From CALBPI01 sp038524795 (GTDB lineage: Bacteria; Pseudomonadota; Gammaproteobacteria; Steroidobacterales; Woeseiaceae), in the NCBI GenBank assembly GCA_038524795.1, contig JBCBIJ010000009.1:98524-162523 (forward strand): DNA of 64,000 nucleotides. Reading direction: 5' to 3'. Made by a program: the position numbers and the translations under genes. The notes under the pieces are model-generated. The model did no database searches and was not told where the DNA came from. It saw only the letters and a program-made list of their open reading frames with translations. Position 1 is the stretch's first letter. Each line of letters begins with the position of its first letter. Shown piece by piece: positions 17,221 through 26,480 of this stretch.

Positions 17221-18294
17221 CTACGCGATGGGCTGCACTACGGCGCCCAGCGACTCGCGTGCCACCAACTCCAGGAAGGCATCACCCAGTCGTTCGGTCT
17301 CGGCGACGACACGCCGCCAGTTGGCGAGCCGCTTGGCCTCATCGAGCCTGCGAAAATCATTGCGATCGGGAATACGACCACCTGGCAGGCGCGAGACAAA
17401 TTCCTGCGACGGCGCGAGCAACAACACCCGGTCCAGGTATTCGGGGCGAGGCTTTCGCGTCGGCTGGCGCTTGTCGAACCAACCCGGCACGAGATGCTCA
17501 TAGAAATGCGGGTAGAGCGTGATCCCCGAATCGCAGGACAGCGGCACATCAAAGTGATAATCGGTGATGCCACCGTCGCGGTAGGTGCCCGGCCGCGCAC
17601 CAGGCAGCGGCTTGACGCCGGACAGCACAAACGGGATCGCGCCTGATGCCAACACTGCGGGCCCAACGTTGTCGGCAGCCAGCGCAACGTGTTCTATGGG
17701 CAAGTCGTCCACATCGAAGAACGGCGGGCGTTCACGCGGATCGTGCACGAGCGTGCGCACGAAGAAAGCGCCCAGCGCCTTGCGCGACACTTTGTTCGCA
17801 AGCATCGCAGCCGTGAGCCCTGCCGCCAGCGGCAAGGGGTGCTCGCTGGCCGACAAATGCCGCGCGCGGTTGACCATAATGTGCGAGCGAAACACGGGGT
17901 GGTTCACGATCTCGTCCGCGCCCGATTCGCCAATCACGTTCTCCAGAATCGCGCGGCTAACCCGCGTAATCTCGTCGCGGTTCGGTTTCTCGCTGTAGGT
18001 CTGTGTGAGGTAGGCATGCTCGAAGCGCTCGAGCGCCGCCATGGGATTGTTCTGCGCGTAACAGCTGAACCGCCAGGCACCGATAGACGATCCCAGCAAA
18101 TGAACCGGAACGGTGTATCTCGGCACGACCTCGCGAATCAGCGCGCGATCGAGTCCCGCCAGAACAAGCCACTTGGCGCCGCCCGACGCGCCGACCATCA
18201 TGCGGACATCGGCGGCGTCGAAGCCGTTCTTCTCGATGTGGGCGCGCGCTGCAGGACCCGCGCGCACGGCAAGCGACGTTGGCAGCGCGCTCAC
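17221..18294 (-). CDS. Patatin-like phospholipase family protein
   Basis: A 357-residue protein with the patatin catalytic pattern: a glycine-rich loop MVGASGGAKW (33-42), the nucleophile motif GSSIG (68-72, Ser70) and the DGG motif in YRDGGITD (Asp239), which would supply the Ser-Asp dyad. No signal peptide is seen, so a cytoplasmic or membrane-peripheral lipid hydrolase is likely; substrate unknown. It starts with GTG, 14 bases after the purA stop on the same strand, without a strong ribosome-binding site, so expression may depend on purA transcription. It converges with the NERD-like gene (7-base gap). Confidence 0.85.
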   Translation of the reverse strand: MSALPTSLAVRAGPAARAHIEKNGFDAADVRMMVGASGGAKWLVLAGLDRALIREVVPRYTVPVHLLGSSIGAWRFSCYAQNNPMAALERFEHAYLTQTYSEKPNRDEITRVSRAILENVIGESGADEIVNHPVFRSHIMVNRARHLSASEHPLPLAAGLTAAMLANKVSRKALGAFFVRTLVHDPRERPPFFDVDDLPIEHVALAADNVGPAVLASGAIPFVLSGVKPLPGARPGTYRDGGITDYHFDVPLSCDSGITLYPHFYEHLVPGWFDKRQPTRKPRPEYLDRVLLLAPSQEFVSRLPGGRIPDRNDFRRLDEAKRLANWRRVVAETERLGDAFLELVARESLGAVVQPIA

Positions 18295-18308
18295 AGGATG
18301 GCCGCAGA

Positions 18309-19604
18309 CTAGCCTGAAATCGGGTCGCGGCGAACGATGGTCTGTTCGCGCCCCGGACCCGTCGACACGATATCGATCGGTGTGTCGACGATGGCCTCGA
18401 TGCGAGCCAGATAGTCGCGCGCGGCCTGCGGCAACGCGTCGTACTCCGTGATACCGACCGTCGAGCTTTGCCAGCCCGGCATGTCTTCGTAGACGGGCTC
18501 GACCTCAGCGTAGCGGTCGACGATGACGGGCGGCGTGCTGATCACTTCGTTGTCGATGCGGTAACCCACGCAGATACGAATGGTCTCAAGCTCATCAAGT
18601 ACATCGAGCTTCGTGACGCAGAGGCCCGTGACACCGGAGTTCACGATCGAGCGCGAGAGCGCCACAGCGTCAAACCAGCCACAGCGACGCGGCCGCCCTG
18701 TTGTGGCACCAAACTCGGCGCCCACACGCGCAATGTGTGCGCCCATGTCATCGTGCAGTTCTGTTGGAAACGGGCCGGCGCCGACACGTGTGGTGTAGGC
18801 TTTTACGATGCCCAATACGAAATCGAGCTGGTTCGGGCCGATGCCCGTGCCCGTCGAGGCGGCGCCCGCGACGGTGTTGCTCGACGTCACAAATGGGAAC
18901 GTGCCGTGATCGATGTCGAGTAGCGTGCCCTGCGCGCCCTCGAACAGAATGGCGTCGCCGGCTTCATGTAGCGCATGCAGCGTGCCTGTGACATCAGACA
19001 CAAGCGGCGCCACACGCTCGGCGTGATGCATCGCCTCATCGAGTGTCTCGTTGAAGTCGACGAGAGGCGCACGGAAGTAATTCTTTAGCACAAAGTTGTG
19101 GTAGTCGAGGATCTCGCCCAGCTTGGCCGCGAACTGCTCACGCAGAAACAGATCAGACACGCGCAGCGCGCGACGCGCCACCTTGTCTTCGTAGGCTGGG
19201 CCGATGCCGCGCCCCGTGGTGCCGATTGCGGCCGCGCCGCGCGCGCGTTCGCGCGCCTGGTCCAGTGCGACGTGCGACGGAAGAATCAACGGACAGGCCG
19301 GGCTGATACGCAGGCGTTCGAAGACAGGCACGCCCTGCTCGACGAGCCCGTCCATCTCTTCCATTAGCGCGGGCAACGACAACACGACGCCGTTGCCGAT
19401 AAGACACTGCACGCCATCGCGCAGGATGCCCGACGGAATCAGGTGGAGTACGGTCTTGTGACCGTCAATGACCAGTGTGTGACCCGCGTTGTGGCCACCC
19501 TGGAAGCGGACGACGGCGCTGACCCGGTCAGTTAGCAGGTCGACGATCTTACCCTTGCCCTCGTCACCCCACTGGGTGCCCACCACGACGACATTTCTGC
19601 CCAT
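18309..19604 (-). CDS. purA: Adenylosuccinate synthetase
   Basis: Converts IMP, aspartate and GTP to adenylosuccinate, the first step from IMP to AMP. The 431 residues are full length. The N-terminal GTP-binding loop is GTQWGDEGKGKIVDLLTD; further family motifs are QGGHNAGHTLV, GTTGRGIGPAYEDK, GAQGTLLDIDHGTFPFVTSS and TGRPRRCGWFD. The ATG follows a weak GAGAA site. The order hflC-yjeT-purA matches E. coli and implies read-through from the hfq-hfl operon. E. coli carries nsrR-rnr next; here the accessory block intervenes. Confidence 0.98.
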   Translation of the reverse strand: MGRNVVVVGTQWGDEGKGKIVDLLTDRVSAVVRFQGGHNAGHTLVIDGHKTVLHLIPSGILRDGVQCLIGNGVVLSLPALMEEMDGLVEQGVPVFERLRISPACPLILPSHVALDQARERARGAAAIGTTGRGIGPAYEDKVARRALRVSDLFLREQFAAKLGEILDYHNFVLKNYFRAPLVDFNETLDEAMHHAERVAPLVSDVTGTLHALHEAGDAILFEGAQGTLLDIDHGTFPFVTSSNTVAGAASTGTGIGPNQLDFVLGIVKAYTTRVGAGPFPTELHDDMGAHIARVGAEFGATTGRPRRCGWFDAVALSRSIVNSGVTGLCVTKLDVLDELETIRICVGYRIDNEVISTPPVIVDRYAEVEPVYEDMPGWQSSTVGITEYDALPQAARDYLARIEAIVDTPIDIVSTGPGREQTIVRRDPISG

Positions 19605-19639
19605 GTTCTCGTTCCGTTCTTCGTTGTTGCGTCGCGGGT

Positions 19640-19837
19640 CTAGCGCGCGCCCGTCACGGTGACAAGCAGCACAACCCCCAGGAACATGATGATGCCACCC
19701 ACGGTGCGAATGCCACTGTCTGGCATTGATGCGAGCTGCGCGACGGCGCGCCGCCAGGCGCGCGGCGCCGCGAACGGCATCATGCCTTCAAAAATCATGA
19801 ACAGTGCGATGCCGATGAGGATCAGCGACCACTCCAC
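19640..19837 (-). CDS. DUF2065 (YjeT-like) small membrane protein
   Basis: A 65-residue protein with two membrane segments (SLILIGIALFMIFEGMMPF and VGGIIMFLGVVLLVTV) separated by a basic loop (APRAWRRAVAQL), the typical DUF2065/YjeT layout. It begins with GTG 12 bases after hflC and ends 35 bases before purA, the conserved position of yjeT. Function unknown; co-location with hflKC suggests a membrane role. Confidence 0.9.
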   Translation of the reverse strand: MEWSLILIGIALFMIFEGMMPFAAPRAWRRAVAQLASMPDSGIRTVGGIIMFLGVVLLVTVTGAR

Positions 19838-19849
19838 GGCCCCACCTCG

Positions 19850-20719
19850 CTACTCGCCGTCGCGGTTCTTCAGGTAACGGAAGAAGTCGCTGTCGGGATC
19901 AATCACGAGCAGGTCACCTTCTGCGCCAAGCGACTGGCGGTAAGCCTGCAGGCTGCGGTAGAACGCGTAGAACTCGCGGTCGGCGTTGTAGGCGTCGGCA
20001 TAGATCTTGGCGGCGCTCGCATCGCCCTCACCACGGATGCGTTCAGCGTCGCGGTAGGCCTCGGAGCGGATCACCGTAGCTTCACGATCGGCCTGCGCCC
20101 GAAGCTCTTCGGCCTCTTCCTGGCCCTCGGCACGGAGCTGCTGTGCAATTCGGCGACGCTCTTCCTGCATACGCCGGTACACCGAGCCAGCGACTTCCAA
20201 CGGGAATTCAACCTGCTTCACACGGACGTCGACGAGCGTGATGCCCAGCTCGTTCGCGAGCGCAGAGGCTTCTGCCATCATGTCCTGCATGAGTTCGTTA
20301 CGCTCCAACGAAATCACGTCTTGCATGGTTCGCTTGGCAAACTCGGTGCGAATCGCCGCGCGAATAATCTCAAGCAGTCGCTGCTCGACGACGCTCTCAA
20401 GGCCTCGGGTCGAGATGTAGTAGGTCTCGGGTTGCGCAATGCGATATTTGACGAAGAAATCGACCTTGGCCGGCTTCTTCTCCGTCGTGAGAATCTCCTC
20501 GGGACTCGGGGCAATGGTCAGTACCTGGTTCGAGAACTTGAGGATCTCGTTGTACACCGGGATTTTGAAGAACAAACCAGCTTCGTAGTCGCTCTTGACG
20601 ATTTCGCCGAAGCGCAACTTGATCGCATGCTCACGCTCGTCGACGGTGAACGCCGTCAGCCCGAGACCGACGAGGGCGAGTCCCAGCACCACCAGGATTG
20701 AAGAAACTGTGGATTTCAT
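19850..20719 (-). CDS. hflC: HflC, FtsH protease modulator subunit
   Basis: SPFH/prohibitin-family protein that forms a membrane-anchored cage with HflK around the FtsH protease and restrains its action on membrane proteins. The 289 residues include an N-terminal anchor (SILVVLGLALVGLGLTAFTV), the SPFH core with HAIKLRFGEIVKSDYEAGL, and a long Ala/Glu/Arg coiled coil (RRRIAQQLRAEGQEEAEELR). It overlaps hflK by four bases (ATGA), as expected for stoichiometric partners. Confidence 0.97.
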   Translation of the reverse strand: MKSTVSSILVVLGLALVGLGLTAFTVDEREHAIKLRFGEIVKSDYEAGLFFKIPVYNEILKFSNQVLTIAPSPEEILTTEKKPAKVDFFVKYRIAQPETYYISTRGLESVVEQRLLEIIRAAIRTEFAKRTMQDVISLERNELMQDMMAEASALANELGITLVDVRVKQVEFPLEVAGSVYRRMQEERRRIAQQLRAEGQEEAEELRAQADREATVIRSEAYRDAERIRGEGDASAAKIYADAYNADREFYAFYRSLQAYRQSLGAEGDLLVIDPDSDFFRYLKNRDGE

Positions 20720-21843
20720 CGGCGCGTCCTCCGATCTCGTGAAGAATTGCGGTCCGCTTCATTCTCCTGAACCGCAGAGGGGCTAGCCGGCGTAGTGGGT
20801 CGCCCGAAGTTGCTGCCCGTGGTCGCGCGGTTGCTGCGCCCCGCATTCTCGATCAGCTTGTCCACAGGCAAATAGAGCAGGTTGCCCTCGCCATCGGCGT
20901 CGAGAAAGACCTTGCTCGAGTTGGCGTAGACGTACTCGATCGCGTCAATGTAGAGGCGTTCGCGGGTTACCTCGGGTGCCGCGCGGTACTCAATCAGCAG
21001 CGCGGAAAAACGCGCCGTATCACCCTCTGCATCGTTAATCACGCGTGCCTTGTAAGCTTCGGCATTCTCAAGCTGACGTTTTGCGAAACCGCGTGCCTCG
21101 GGAATGATCTGATTCTGGTAGGTCTGCGCTTCGAGCTTCGCCTTCTCTTTGTCTTCGCGCGCCTTCACGGCGTCTTGAACAGCGGGCTGAACGTCAAGCG
21201 GAAAGTCGACCTTCTGCAGGTTGACGGCCGTCACCTCGACACCCGCCTCGTAGGCATCGAGCGCCGTTTGGATCAGCGCTTTCGTCTGCTCCGCAACGAC
21301 CGCTCGATTACCCAGCAGCGTGAAATCAGCCGGGTACTTGCCAACGGCCTCGCGGATGGCGCTTTCACTAACGTCCGAGACCGTGTCGATCGGATCGCGC
21401 ACGTTGAACTGGTAGGCCTCGGGATCACGGCGCCGGAACTGAACTGCGAGATCAATCACAACGAAGTTCTCGTCGGCCGAGAGCATCGTGATCTCCTGGT
21501 CAAAGGTCTCGATCACAGAGACGTTGACCTTTTCCACCGTCTCGATCGGGTATGGGAAGTGCCAGTGCAGGCCTGCGCCCGTCTGTGTCGTGTACTCACC
21601 GAAGCGCAGCTCGAGACCGCGTTCCGCCTGATCGATGCGGTAGAAGCCCGTCGCCAGCCAAATGGCCACGGCGAGCCCCAGCACGACAAGTATGCCGCCG
21701 CTACCGTCGCCGCCCTCGCCCGATACCGAACGCTTGAACTTGCGTTGCAGGTTGCCGATGAGCTTATCGAGGTCATTCTGCGACTGATTGCCGCGCTGTC
21801 TGCCCCACGGATCCTGTCCGTTACCTGATTCGTTCCAAGCCAT
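20716..21843 (-). CDS. hflK: HflK, FtsH protease modulator subunit
   Basis: Partner of HflC. The 375-residue chain has the Gly/Asn/Gln-rich cytoplasmic N-terminus usual for HflK (NGQDPWGRQRGNQSQNDLDK), one membrane helix (GGILVVLGLAVAIWLATGF), the SPFH domain (GLELRFGEYTTQTGAGLHWH) and a coiled-coil region, then a polar C-terminus. It lies 90 bases downstream of hflX; this gap shows no strong terminator or promoter, so the genes are likely co-transcribed. Confidence 0.97.
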   Translation of the reverse strand: MAWNESGNGQDPWGRQRGNQSQNDLDKLIGNLQRKFKRSVSGEGGDGSGGILVVLGLAVAIWLATGFYRIDQAERGLELRFGEYTTQTGAGLHWHFPYPIETVEKVNVSVIETFDQEITMLSADENFVVIDLAVQFRRRDPEAYQFNVRDPIDTVSDVSESAIREAVGKYPADFTLLGNRAVVAEQTKALIQTALDAYEAGVEVTAVNLQKVDFPLDVQPAVQDAVKAREDKEKAKLEAQTYQNQIIPEARGFAKRQLENAEAYKARVINDAEGDTARFSALLIEYRAAPEVTRERLYIDAIEYVYANSSKVFLDADGEGNLLYLPVDKLIENAGRSNRATTGSNFGRPTTPASPSAVQENEADRNSSRDRRTRR

Positions 21844-21933
21844 GTCTGGTGAAGTCCTGTCAGAAGCCGAAGCCGCAATAATTGAGAAGTGGCGACTTTG
21901 GCGAGCCTTTTCAATGGCGCCTGCCAGTCGCTG

Positions 21934-23244
21934 TTAGCGGCTGACGCGTTGCGCGCCTTGTGTGTCCTCGCGTTCGAGCCGTTCGGGCGGGAGCCCCGTC
22001 TGGCTGCACATCCGCATGAAATCCTTTGCTGTCATATCAATGTCGAGCCAGCACTGCCCGCCCTCGTCGTAGCGCTCGTCAATGACTGCGCCGATCTCAA
22101 ACAGCCGGGCGCGCACGGCGCCCTCGCTGGATTCGAGGCGCAGCGTGCCACGGATGTGGTCCTGACGGAAACGCTGCGTGAGCACCGTGCGCAGCAGCGA
22201 CAGCCCGTCGCCGGTCAATGCAGAGAGCCACACGGCAGCGGGTCGCGATTCGCCGGCCTCGGCCACCTGGGGCGGCAGTCCGGCCGCATCGATCTTATTG
22301 TACACCCGGATCTGCTCGACATCGCCCGCCCCGATCTCGTCCAGCACCGCATTGACCTGCTGCTCCCGCAGCGATCGCTCGGGGTCACTGGCGTCGATGA
22401 CATGCAGGATCACATCCGCCTCGCGGGTCTCCGTCAGGGTCGCCTTGAACGCCGCGACGAGCTCGTGCGGCAGGTCAGACACAAAGCCTACGGTGTCAGC
22501 GAGCACGGTGACCACGTGGTCGTCGAGCTCGAGCCGGCGCAGCGTCGGGTCCAGCGTGGCGAACAACTGGTCTGCCGCGTACACATCCGCCTCGGTCAGC
22601 GCGTTGAACAGCGTCGACTTGCCGGCATTGGTGTAACCCACGAGGGCCACAGTCGGCACCTCATTGCGCAGGCGATTACGGCGGCCGAGCTCGCGCTGTC
22701 TGTCGACCTTCTCCAGTCGCGACGTGAGCTTGCGGATACGGTCGCGAATGAGTCGGCGGTCGGTCTCAAGCTGCGTTTCGCCAGGCCCGCGCAATCCGAT
22801 ACCACCCTTTTGGCGCTCGAGGTGGGTCCAGCCGCGCACGAGCCGCGTCGACAGGTGTCGGAGCTGCGCGAGCTCGACCTGCAGTTTGCCCTCAAATGAC
22901 CGCGCCCGCTGGGCGAAGATGTCGAGGATCAGGCCGCCGCGGTCCAGTACACGGCACTTGAGCTCCCGCTCGAGGTTGCGTTCCTGGCTGGGGGTGAGCG
23001 CATGGCTCACCAAAACAAGCTCGATACCGTGTCGGGCCACCATTTCGGCCAACTCGGCCACCTTGCCGGAACCAATGAGCAGCCGCGCCTCTGGTCGCGG
23101 CCGGTTCACGATTACCGTGTCTTCCACTTCGGCACCCGCAGACAGCGCGAGCTCGATGAACTCGTGCACGTCGCAAGGCTGTGCGTTGGCGAAAATGGGA
23201 TGCACGACAAGCGCGCGCTCGCCACTGTCCGGGCGATCGAACAT
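21934..23244 (-). CDS. hflX: Ribosome-rescue GTPase HflX
   Basis: GTPase that binds the 50S subunit and splits stalled ribosomes under heat or antibiotic stress. The 436 residues begin with the HflX N-terminal domain (RPRPEARLLIGSGKVAELAE, VLDRGGLILDIFAQRARSFE) and the linker GGIGLRGPGETQLETDRR. The G domain follows: G1 GYTNAGKST, G3 DTVGF, G4 NKID. A C-terminal beta domain ends the chain. It starts 36 bases after hfq, the conserved miaA-hfq-hflX order. Confidence 0.97.
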   Translation of the reverse strand: MFDRPDSGERALVVHPIFANAQPCDVHEFIELALSAGAEVEDTVIVNRPRPEARLLIGSGKVAELAEMVARHGIELVLVSHALTPSQERNLERELKCRVLDRGGLILDIFAQRARSFEGKLQVELAQLRHLSTRLVRGWTHLERQKGGIGLRGPGETQLETDRRLIRDRIRKLTSRLEKVDRQRELGRRNRLRNEVPTVALVGYTNAGKSTLFNALTEADVYAADQLFATLDPTLRRLELDDHVVTVLADTVGFVSDLPHELVAAFKATLTETREADVILHVIDASDPERSLREQQVNAVLDEIGAGDVEQIRVYNKIDAAGLPPQVAEAGESRPAAVWLSALTGDGLSLLRTVLTQRFRQDHIRGTLRLESSEGAVRARLFEIGAVIDERYDEGGQCWLDIDMTAKDFMRMCSQTGLPPERLEREDTQGAQRVSR

Positions 23245-23280
23245 GAAGCAGTCCGGCTTTTTCAGGCGTGGTGGGTCAGA

Positions 23281-23523
23281 TTACTCCGCGCCGCCTTCGT
23301 CGTCACCCATGGGGAGACGGACGTTGCGGGCAGGCACCACCGTGGAAATCGCGTGCTTGTACACCATCTGGTTGACGCTGTTCTTGAGCAGCACGACGAA
23401 TTGGTCGAATGAATCGATCTGACCCTGCAGCTTGATCCCGTTGACGAGGTAAATCGACACAGGGACTTTTTCCTTGCGCAGGATATTCAGGAACGGATCC
23501 TGGAGTGATTGACCCTTTGCCAT
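23281..23523 (-). CDS. hfq: RNA chaperone Hfq
   Basis: Hexameric Sm-like protein that pairs small RNAs with mRNAs. The 80 residues begin MAKGQSLQDPFLNILRKEKV; Sm1 includes YLVNGIKLQGQIDSFDQFVV and Sm2 the VYKHAISTVVP motif that binds uridine-rich 3' ends. The start at 23523 follows AAGGAG; a longer open frame upstream overlaps the miaA end and is not coding. The C-terminal tail (RNVRLPMGDDEGGAE) is short and acidic, an uncommon tail type for gammaproteobacterial Hfq, though length fits. Confidence 0.98.
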   Translation of the reverse strand: MAKGQSLQDPFLNILRKEKVPVSIYLVNGIKLQGQIDSFDQFVVLLKNSVNQMVYKHAISTVVPARNVRLPMGDDEGGAE

Positions 23524-23636
23524 AGGATTCTCCTTTTTGTTCTGCACGCTTCCTGCGGCGGCGCATAAGCCCAAGCGCTTTTGCCACAAACTCGACGTCC
23601 CTGGGCGGCGCCGTGCCACGTCGCCCGCGTCGGTAA

Positions 23637-23645
23637 ATACTAGCA
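23637..23645 (-). promoter_or_regulatory. Candidate extended -10 promoter upstream of hfq
   Basis: On the minus strand TGC-TAGTAT is a good extended -10 element in the 169-bp miaA-hfq gap, giving an hfq leader of about 105 bases. No convincing -35 hexamer sits at the right distance, as is common for extended -10 promoters. Separate hfq promoters are known in E. coli; this one is inferred from sequence only. Confidence 0.35.
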
Positions 23646-23692
23646 CAACAATGGTGCAATGCGGCATGCACAAGGCTGCCGAATCTTCGTCA

Positions 23693-24622
23693 TTATTTTG
23701 ACAAATTTTTGTCGATTTGTGCAGACACGCGACGGACCAAATCACTGTCGTGCGGGGACATTGCAGTCAACCCCGACATGCCCCGCAACCACGTGTACTG
23801 ACGCTTCGCGAGGCGTCGTGTGGCTGTCTTTGCATCCGCGATGGCCTGCTCGCGGTTGCACTCACCCGCCAGCCAGGCCGCTACTTGTCGGTAGCCGACG
23901 GCACGCAGGCTGGGCAGCGCCCGGTGAACGCCCGGTCGCGCCAGCAATGCCCGAACCTCGTCCTCAAAACCGGCGGCCATCATGGCGTCAAAGCGCTTCC
24001 CGATGCGCGCGTGCAAATCAACGCGATCATCCTCGACCAGTGCCACATCGATACGCGGCCAGTCAGGCCCGCCGGCTTGACGTTGCAGGGCCGTGATGGG
24101 CTCCCCCGTCAAGCGGAAGACCTCGAGTGCACGCTGAATGCGTTGCTGGTCGTGGGGCGCGATACGCCGCGCAGCGTCCGGATCCACACGTGCGAGCGCC
24201 GCGTGCATTGCGGGCCAGCCCTCGCGCGCCGCGTCGTCCTCGATGGCCGATCGCACCATCTGGTCAGCAGCCGGCAATTCAGCCAGCCCTTCAAAAAGCC
24301 GCTTGAAGTACAGCATGGTCCCACCCACAAGCACGGGCACCCGACCGGCCGCACGGCTTTCGTTGACCAGTCGATGTGCGTCCGCCACGAAGTCGGCCAC
24401 GCTGTAGACCGTCTCAGGGTCGCGAATGTCGACGAGCGCATGCGGGTGCGCCGCGAGCACCTCGGGTTCCGGCTTGGCCGTGCCGATATCCATGCCGCGG
24501 TAGACCATGGCGGAGTCAACGCTTATGAGATCAACATCACCTCGGCCGTGCAGCTCGAGCGCGAGCGCCGTCTTGCCGCTGGCCGTCGGGCCCAGCACGC
24601 AAACAACAGGTGACCCGCTCAC
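23693..24622 (-). CDS. miaA: tRNA dimethylallyltransferase
   Basis: Transfers dimethylallyl from DMAPP to A37 of tRNAs that read codons starting with U. The 309-residue enzyme has the P loop GPTASGKTALA (11-21), the DSAMVYRGMDIGTAKP motif, and the tRNA-contacting RALEVFRLTGEPI and RRLAKRQYTWLRG segments. It starts with GTG four bases after mutL and precedes hfq, the E. coli order. The last codons contain a 14-bp palindrome (23700-23713), which is simply part of the coding sequence. Confidence 0.98.
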   Translation of the reverse strand: MSGSPVVCVLGPTASGKTALALELHGRGDVDLISVDSAMVYRGMDIGTAKPEPEVLAAHPHALVDIRDPETVYSVADFVADAHRLVNESRAAGRVPVLVGGTMLYFKRLFEGLAELPAADQMVRSAIEDDAAREGWPAMHAALARVDPDAARRIAPHDQQRIQRALEVFRLTGEPITALQRQAGGPDWPRIDVALVEDDRVDLHARIGKRFDAMMAAGFEDEVRALLARPGVHRALPSLRAVGYRQVAAWLAGECNREQAIADAKTATRRLAKRQYTWLRGMSGLTAMSPHDSDLVRRVSAQIDKNLSK

Positions 24623-24626
24623 GCGG

Positions 24627-26429
24627 TTACTGGCCCCGCAGGAATAAGCGGTCGAGCTCGTGCAGCGTGAGCTGCGTCCAGGTTGGCCGGCCGTGGTTGC
24701 ACTGATCGGCGCGTTCCGTGCGCTCCATATCCCTCAGCAACGCGTTCATCTCTGCGAGCGTCAGTGTGCGATTCGCGCGTACAGCGCCGTGACAGGCCAT
24801 CGTCGCCAACAGCGTGTCGGCCGCATCGTCGCCGGCGCGGCTTGAGCCGTGCTCGGCCAAATCGGACAATAGGTCCCGCAACAGGGCTGCTGCGTCGTCG
24901 CCCGCCGTCAGCGCAGGCACCTCGCGCACAACGAGCGTGTCCGGGCCGCCCTGCGCTACGCCCAGCCCCGCGGCGGCGATGACGGTCGCGTGCTGTTCGG
25001 CAAGCGCAATCTCATCCTGACTGACTTGCACGCGAACGGGCACAAGCAACGGCTGGCGCACGACGCTGCGGTTTGCAAAGTCACGCTTGAGCCGTTCGTA
25101 GGTGATGCGCTCGTGGGCCGCGTGCATGTCGACGAGCACGAGGCCCGTCTCGTTCTGCGCGAGGATGTAGATGCCCGCAAGCTGTGCCAGCGCATAGCCG
25201 AGCGGTGGTGCGGATTCCGGGTCGGTCTCCGCGATTGGCCGCACCACCGCGGCCGCGAGCGGTTCGGCCACGCCTTGCGACGCTGTCGCATCGAGGTTGG
25301 CGTAGAGCCGCTCCTGGAGGGCGAGCCCAGCCTGCGCTGGCGCGGGGCGCGGCGCTTTTGGACGGGCCGCAGCGGGCGACACGGCGCGGGCTGGCAGCGG
25401 CGCTGGCGCGGGGCGATCGGGGTCCGCGCCCGGGCGCGTCTCGGTGAGGATGGTCTCGATCGTGCGAAATACAAAGTCGTGCACGCTGCGTCCGTCTCGG
25501 AAGCGCACCTCGTGCTTGGCCGGATGCGCGTTAACATCGACGCGGGCCGGGTCCATCGAGAGCATGAGCACGTAAGCAGGGTGGCGGCCGTGGAACAGGA
25601 CGTCGCGGTAGCCGTGGCGTACGGCATGGGCCAGCGTCTTGTCGCGCACCCAGCGCCCGTTGATAAACGTGTGCTGCATATCGGGCTGGCTGCGCGAGAA
25701 CGTCGGCAGCGCGAGCCACCCGGCGATGGCGATGCCGGAAACCTCATGATCGACACGTATGCAGGCGTCGATAAATGCGTCACCCATCAGTAACGCGATA
25801 CGACGATCCTCGGCCGCACGGTCCGTAGCCGGGCCCAGGTCGAGCACACGCCGACCATTGTGTGTCAGTGACAGGGCAACGCCTGGGTGCGCCAGCGCCA
25901 GCCGACGGAATCCCTGGTCGATGTGACGGAACTCCGTGGCCTCGGTTTTCAGGAATTTGCGCCGCGCGGGCGTGTTGTAAAACAGGTCCCGGACTTCGAT
26001 GCGGGTCCCGGGCTGCATGGGCTCGGGACGGGGCGCGGCCATGTCGCCGCCCGTCACGTCGAGGCGAACGCCCGAGTCCGCATGGGCGGTCCGGGAGGCC
26101 AGCGACATGCGGGACACTGAGGCGATGCTGGGCAGGGCTTCACCCCGGAAGCCCAGCGACACCACGCAGTTGAGATCATCGAGCGTCGAGATCTTGCTCG
26201 TGGCATGTCGCGACAGCGCGAGCGGCAACTCGTTCTCAGGAATTCCGGCGCCGTCGTCTCGCACGCGAATCAGCCGCGCACCGCCCGCCTCGATGTCCAC
26301 GGTGATCGCCCGAGCGCCGGCATCCAGCGCGTTCTCAACCAGCTCCTTGACGACGGAAGCCGGGCGTTCGACGACCTCGCCGGCGGCGATTTGGTTAACG
26401 AGATGATCTGGAAGCTGACGAATCGGCAT
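24627..26429 (-). CDS. mutL: DNA mismatch repair protein MutL
   Basis: GHKL ATPase that links MutS mismatch recognition to strand incision. The N-terminal domain has ELVENALDAGA, the DDGAGI motif and GFRGEALPSIASVS. A Pro/Ala-rich linker (about 330-390) joins the C-terminal dimerisation domain (VDMHAAHERITYERLK, ATMACHGAVRAN, CNHGRPTWTQL). No DQHA-x2-E-x4-E endonuclease motif is seen, consistent with organisms that use MutH. I chose the ATG at 26429 (MPIRQLPDHLVNQIAAGEVV), aligned with E. coli and preceded by AGGTG; a GTG at 26438 is also open. 600 residues. Confidence 0.97.
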   Translation of the reverse strand: MPIRQLPDHLVNQIAAGEVVERPASVVKELVENALDAGARAITVDIEAGGARLIRVRDDGAGIPENELPLALSRHATSKISTLDDLNCVVSLGFRGEALPSIASVSRMSLASRTAHADSGVRLDVTGGDMAAPRPEPMQPGTRIEVRDLFYNTPARRKFLKTEATEFRHIDQGFRRLALAHPGVALSLTHNGRRVLDLGPATDRAAEDRRIALLMGDAFIDACIRVDHEVSGIAIAGWLALPTFSRSQPDMQHTFINGRWVRDKTLAHAVRHGYRDVLFHGRHPAYVLMLSMDPARVDVNAHPAKHEVRFRDGRSVHDFVFRTIETILTETRPGADPDRPAPAPLPARAVSPAAARPKAPRPAPAQAGLALQERLYANLDATASQGVAEPLAAAVVRPIAETDPESAPPLGYALAQLAGIYILAQNETGLVLVDMHAAHERITYERLKRDFANRSVVRQPLLVPVRVQVSQDEIALAEQHATVIAAAGLGVAQGGPDTLVVREVPALTAGDDAAALLRDLLSDLAEHGSSRAGDDAADTLLATMACHGAVRANRTLTLAEMNALLRDMERTERADQCNHGRPTWTQLTLHELDRLFLRGQ

Positions 26430-26480
26430 GCGGGGCACCTGCAGGTGACCCGCTATTCTTCCACAGCAGCGTTGCGGGCG

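Noticed and set aside
23700..23713. GACAAATTTTTGTC palindrome at the end of miaA
   Set aside because: It is part of the last codons of miaA, has almost no loop and no following T run in the sense direction, so it is a poor terminator.
26436..26447. CACCTGCAGGTG palindrome before mutL
   Set aside because: Twelve bases with no loop; it contains the ribosome-binding site of mutL, and chance palindromes of this size are frequent in 64 kb.
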